Of a stretch of DNA of 60,047 nucleotides, positions 58,301 to 60,047 are shown piece by piece. The stretch's first letter is position 1, and each line of letters begins with the position of its first letter. The position numbers and the translations under genes are program-made. The stretch is taken from contig CAIQIE010000383.1 of the NCBI GenBank assembly GCA_903871805.1, forward strand, positions 1-60,047, in the 5' to 3' direction. The DNA comes from an uncultured Planctomycetaceae bacterium (GTDB taxonomy: Bacteria > Planctomycetota > Planctomycetia > Planctomycetales > Planctomycetaceae). The notes beneath the pieces are model-generated. The model worked only from the letters and a program-made list of their open reading frames with translations, had not been told where the DNA came from and made no database searches.

Positions 58301-59592
58301 ACCCATCCTTCCCACTTGCCACCATGCTTCCAGCCGCCGCCACGACTTCGCCAGGTAAACGTCACATGCCGCTCACCCGTGCCGTACAACCACAAATGCT
58401 GCGCTTTCTCTGGAATGTCCTGCCACTTCATCTTCAACAATGAATCCACTGGTAAGCCGCAGTCCTCTTCGATAGCGTTGGCAGCCCCCACCAGCAGATG
58501 TCGAGGCCATCGCCCCATCTTCGTCCATTCCAGCAACAGCAATGCGCCCTTCGGAATCGCCTTGCTGCCATCCACAATCATCTGCTCCAGCGGAAATCCG
58601 TGCCGCATCCCCAGCCCGTTGCAGTCGGGACACATTCCCAGCGGGCTGTTGAAGCTGAACAGCTGCGGACTCGGAGGCTCGTAACTCATCCCGCTTTCCG
58701 CACACGAATACCGCGCGCTATACAAACGGTCTGTGGCTCTCTGGACGGCCGCAGGCTGCTCCGCCACCATCTCCGCTGCACCAGCATTCGCCCTTGAAGC
58801 TGCCGCATCCCGACGCGTCACGGCAGCCGCGGTGTCTTTTCGAGCCGCCCCCGAAGCTTCCGTGGCGTCCACACTGCAGATCAATCGACCGTCCGCCAGC
58901 TTCAATGCCTGCTCAACCGCCTCTGCCACTCGAGTCCGCTGATTACTGCCGGCAACAATTCGATCAATCACCACATCAATCGTGTGCTTATGGTGCCGCC
59001 GCAGCGTCGGGGCGTCCGCCAGACTGATCATCTCACCGTCAACACGAGCCCGCAGATATCCCTTCTTCATCAGGTCTTCAAACAGATCCCGAAATTCTCC
59101 CTTCTGATTTTGCACCACAGGGGCCAGAATCTGAAAACGAGTTCCCGTGGGGTGACTCATCAGACTATCGATGATCTGATCCGTCGACTGCGCCTGAATC
59201 GGCTTCCCGGAGAGATAACAATAGCCCTGTCCCGCCCTCGCAAACAGCACTCGAAGATAGTCATAGATCTCGGTGATGGTACCAACCGTGCTGCGCGGAT
59301 TTCGACTGGTAGACTTCTGCTGAATCGAAATCGAAGGCGCCAGCCCGCTGATTGCATCCACATCCGGTTTGGGCATCTGACCCAGAAACTGACGCGCATA
59401 CGTGGACAGCGATTCGACGTAGCGACGCTGACCTTCTGCATACAGCGTGTCAAACGCCAGAGAACTTTTTCCCGAACCACTGACCCCTGTCATGACAATC
59501 AGTTTGTTGCGGGGCAGTGACAAATTGACGTTACGCAGATTGTGCTCGCGAGCGCCACGGATAACGATGTCCGAACTGGTCATGGAGTTCAT
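52366..59592 (-). CDS. uvrA: Tandem double UvrA (excinuclease ABC subunit A) with a duplicated C-terminal extension
   Basis: 2408 residues, about 2.5 times a normal UvrA (~940). Copy 1 covers ~1-1015 and copy 2 ~1031-2030, so four ABC nucleotide-binding domains. Walker A lies near 35 (GVSGSGKSS), 706 (GVSGSGKSS), 1061 (GPSGSGKTS) and 1739 (GVSGSGKSS). Signatures [12 protein letters not shown] or [12 protein letters not shown] and Walker [10 protein letters not shown] or DEPTTGLHF recur in all four, so all look active. In copy 1 the first zinc module has lost a ligand (SCAESG where copy 2 has SCGKCQ). Residues ~2030-2408 are an extra region with two similar units marked GRKWHIEDR and GRKWHLLRK about 167 residues apart. 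UvrA recognises DNA damage with UvrB, normally as a dimer; this chain would be a fused dimer. The ribosome-binding site is weak. Confidence 0.93.
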   Translation of the reverse strand: MNSMTSSDIVIRGAREHNLRNVNLSLPRNKLIVMTGVSGSGKSSLAFDTLYAEGQRRYVESLSTYARQFLGQMPKPDVDAISGLAPSISIQQKSTSRNPRSTVGTITEIYDYLRVLFARAGQGYCYLSGKPIQAQSTDQIIDSLMSHPTGTRFQILAPVVQNQKGEFRDLFEDLMKKGYLRARVDGEMISLADAPTLRRHHKHTIDVVIDRIVAGSNQRTRVAEAVEQALKLADGRLICSVDATEASGAARKDTAAAVTRRDAAASRANAGAAEMVAEQPAAVQRATDRLYSARYSCAESGMSYEPPSPQLFSFNSPLGMCPDCNGLGMRHGFPLEQMIVDGSKAIPKGALLLLEWTKMGRWPRHLLVGAANAIEEDCGLPVDSLLKMKWQDIPEKAQHLWLYGTGERHVTFTWRSRGGGWKHGGKWEGWVNRLLESYRTAANPMRRRQLEKYMEVVTCPSCMGERLNRQARNVRLRTSGKAYLKRGKTAEMSLPQVCSLAVEEAVEFFESLVLDPVQALIAEEALKEIRGRLGFLMQCGLNYLTLDRSAPTLSGGESQRIRLAGQIGCGLVGVVYILDEPSIGLHPRDNTMLLESLQRLRDQGNTVIVVEHDEETMRAADHIVDFGPGPGILGGEVVVEGKVEDVLKSERSLTGQFLSGRQTIEIPQQRRAPDRGSLIVHNTTHNNLKGVTAEFPLGRLISVTGVSGSGKSSLVNDILWQVVNREVNEGNGEPGRHERVDGLELIDKAIDIDQSPIGRTPRSNPATYVKVFDEIRKLFTQMPQSKLRGYKEGRFSFNVEGGRCEACEGHGATKLEMDFLADIWIPCSVCEGRRFNRETLEVRFRDRSIADVLNMEIRDALQLFESFPKITQMLRTLRDVGLDYMQLGQASPTLSGGEAQRIKLARELGKRSTGKTLYLLDEPTTGLHFADVKKLIEVLQGFVEAGNTVIVIEHNLDVIKTSDWLIDIGPEGGSGGGRIIAQGTPEQVAKCDQSHTGLALRTVLPGFQRKKATAAGKTAKAKADPFVLSQRIRISGAGQHNLQKVDLEIPREKMSVFCGPSGSGKTSLAMDTLYAEGQRRYVESLSAYARQFLGQMPKPKVESIQGLSPAIAIEQKTVGATPRSTVGTVTEIYDYLRVLYARMGVIHCPACHVPAVQQTTDQIVDAILQHPAGTKLLLLAPLETDRSIPFGRVWERLRGQGFARVRIDGVTHGLEDVPEMDHRRQHQVAVVVDRISVDVKQRTRLADSVESALDFGRGVIQTAISDSAKEESQWKVQRYSLHLSCGKCQRSFEPQAPQKFSFNSPLGWCQSCEGLGKEFGANQSLLVTSPERTLLDGAVGAWPDPKTNPAFRMLLEAMAETFELPLDQPWYLLTPVQQRLVLYGDEDKWVEISADRQRRMGSKAAPDSVIAPFRFRYRGLYPAIENASRLSFAHRRSLMEMAGERDCSVCSGSRLGEEAAAVRLRHVTLPQLCRMPLAEALSFLNGLKLSRSEKKIAGDLLNEATHRLGFLVEVGLDYLTLDRSMPTLSGGESQRIRLAGQAGRSLTGVLYVLDEPTIGLHPRDNGRLITALKRLRDLGNTVLLVEHDREVLDAADRLYDFGPGAGRLGGTIVAQGTPEELKQKSADSLTGAYLSGARSIPLPSRRRVELDRNAKSGHGFLLTQVVADDLRRSEPVVTKAGRGRKAAKKSVGAEKATEIKTLVQRPAEVLELLGASQHNLRSVDLRIPLRTLTCITGVSGSGKSSLLMNTLAPAVARRLNITTEAPGVFQELRGVEHLSKIIIVDQNPIGTTPASNPATYVGVFDEIRELFCRMPEAKVRGYRPGRFSFNRAGGRCEDCEGMGQKKIEMHFLPDVWVECPTCRGRRFNAETLTVRFNDCSIADVLEMSISKALDLFSSLPKIRTPLATLDAIGLGYLTLGQSAPTLSGGEAQRIKLAAELCRPNRGRTLYLLDEPTTGLHFDDILKLLSVLNSLVEQGNTVVVIEHNLDVIKTADWIIDLGPEAGAGGGQIVVQGTPEEVVAYATADAGRAADSAAAQQRETGPSGSGATTESVRLRSWTGELLAPVLQESRVGEIQTFDATEVAAKRAGDVTVEQLGKSAKLPWETDGRKWHIEDRIAHTGQPCRWEGAALSYVVDQLSESEELGAVNWNDRATVELKAEKGLGWFLHARTATEWLLTLCFRVKKETFTTEGLDAALGLKPLDEMPEIPVYGREPRVKARNLKTAWQEVTIKVWKREEVATPAFRKFLSEASKSYLKQSHVESANPDDLMPWKKLGRKWHLLRKGLPGNGRIPWEFGLLEILLPQVEAGMQSFEVDYQIRTKINWTRESSGRLIADLQTKRSDGVDLCVYSRPGEVTIGSIAALGASQEISAERGVDCVRIRFTTEAQAKSQDVAAFLQSVLPKLSE

Positions 59593-60047
59593 GTCACTTT
59601 GAAAGATTGCGGCCGGCAGATTTTTTCAGGCGCCCCCGGCGGGCCACTTCCTGAAATGCCAACGAGCCACAGCACGGTCCTGAGAGTAGCCCAATTCACG
59701 GTCTGAAAGCCGACGATTGCTGGCCCGGAAGGGCACCAACCCTCGACATGGGAATTGCGAGATCCTGACCGGCTGAGAACACCCACAGACCTATGCACCG
59801 CCACTTCCGCGTGCTCATTCCATGCCATTCCTCCACCGGCCGCTTTATTGTAGACAACCTGCATTGTAGACAGCCGGCAAAATTTTACCCGCGTCCAGCC
59901 ACCCCTCGTCGCCGGCCCTCCGCTGTCCCTCCAATTTCGCTCCCAAATCCGTCCTCAATCCCGGGAATCTAGCAAACGGGCCGCCAGCCTGCGGCAAAGC
60001 GGAGAGTTGCTGCTGGAGGTCCCGCTTGCGCGGGAATGTCATGGAGC
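59593..60047. other. Right-edge intergenic region
   Basis: Upstream of uvrA. No credible gene was seen on either strand. It contains a palindromic repeat at 60020-60045. The uvrA promoter should lie here; no LexA-type box was recognised. Confidence 0.5.
60020..60045. repeat. TCCCGC/GCGGGA palindrome with TGTCAT flank
   Basis: TCCCGC-TTGC-GCGGGA forms a 6-bp stem, followed by ATGTCATGGA. On the reverse strand it reads TGACATTCCCGCGCAAGCGGGA, the same type as the element at 40841-40885. It is truncated by the window edge. Confidence 0.5.

Noticed and set aside
1-60047. CRISPR array, prophage or IS element
   Set aside because: No regularly spaced direct repeats, integrase, transposase or phage structural genes were found.

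Overview
The window looks like a stretch of planctomycete chromosome (phylum Planctomycetota; I cannot name the genus). The signs are a cysteine-rich YTV-repeat wall protein, a DUF1559 pseudopilin-like protein ending in an H-x9-DG motif, secreted Gfo/Idh/MocA and FG-GAP/CRTAC1 proteins, a tandem double-length UvrA, moderate GC content, and long intergenic gaps with mostly monocistronic genes. No phage, IS element, CRISPR array or rRNA operon was seen. The only RNA gene found is one tRNA with a CAT anticodon.

Layout. 0.3-7.2 kb: a membrane-anchored unknown protein, the YTV protein, the tRNA, an AroDE-like protein that appears to have lost key catalytic residues, and a coiled-coil membrane protein. 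8.2-9.2 kb: a TraR/DksA-type zinc-finger gene overlapping lspA. 9.3-15.9 kb (minus strand): the cell-shape operon mreB-mreC-mreD-mrdA, followed by a secreted isochorismatase/ThuA fusion. 16.3-21.4 kb: a YhaN-like SMC-type ATPase and its YhaO/SbcD-like partner, whose metal-binding motifs are all substituted. 22.2-28.8 kb: DUF1559 protein, TPR lipoprotein, truD, and a large secreted M28 peptidase. 29.3-32.8 kb: two Gfo/Idh/MocA oxidoreductases flanking a small zinc-ribbon gene. 33.4-40.8 kb: UDP-glucose dehydrogenase, a cyclophilin lipoprotein, and an FG-GAP cluster (CRTAC1 lipoprotein, CxxCH-containing FG-GAP lipoprotein, TPR membrane protein). 41.5-46.7 kb: an orphan sigma-54 response regulator, apt, a secreted beta-propeller protein and a Tat-exported unknown. 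47.2-51.7 kb: a four-gene operon (response regulator, histidine kinase, YHYH protein, Gly/Pro-rich EF-hand protein). 51.8-59.6 kb: a small HExxH protein and the 2408-residue tandem UvrA.

How the genes may work together. The mre/mrdA operon suggests a MreB-directed peptidoglycan elongation system. The YhaN/YhaO-like pair suggests a DNA-end or structural complex in which the nuclease subunit has become a scaffold. The best candidate for an undescribed system is the 47.2-51.7 kb operon: the sensor kinase carries a Gly/Pro-rich extracytoplasmic segment resembling the linkers of the EF-hand protein encoded two genes downstream, which suggests extracytoplasmic sensing linked to calcium or surface properties. 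The tandem UvrA, with a duplicated C-terminal domain and an uneven loss of one zinc ligand, is the second standout. All family assignments come from reading motifs by eye; no database search was run.
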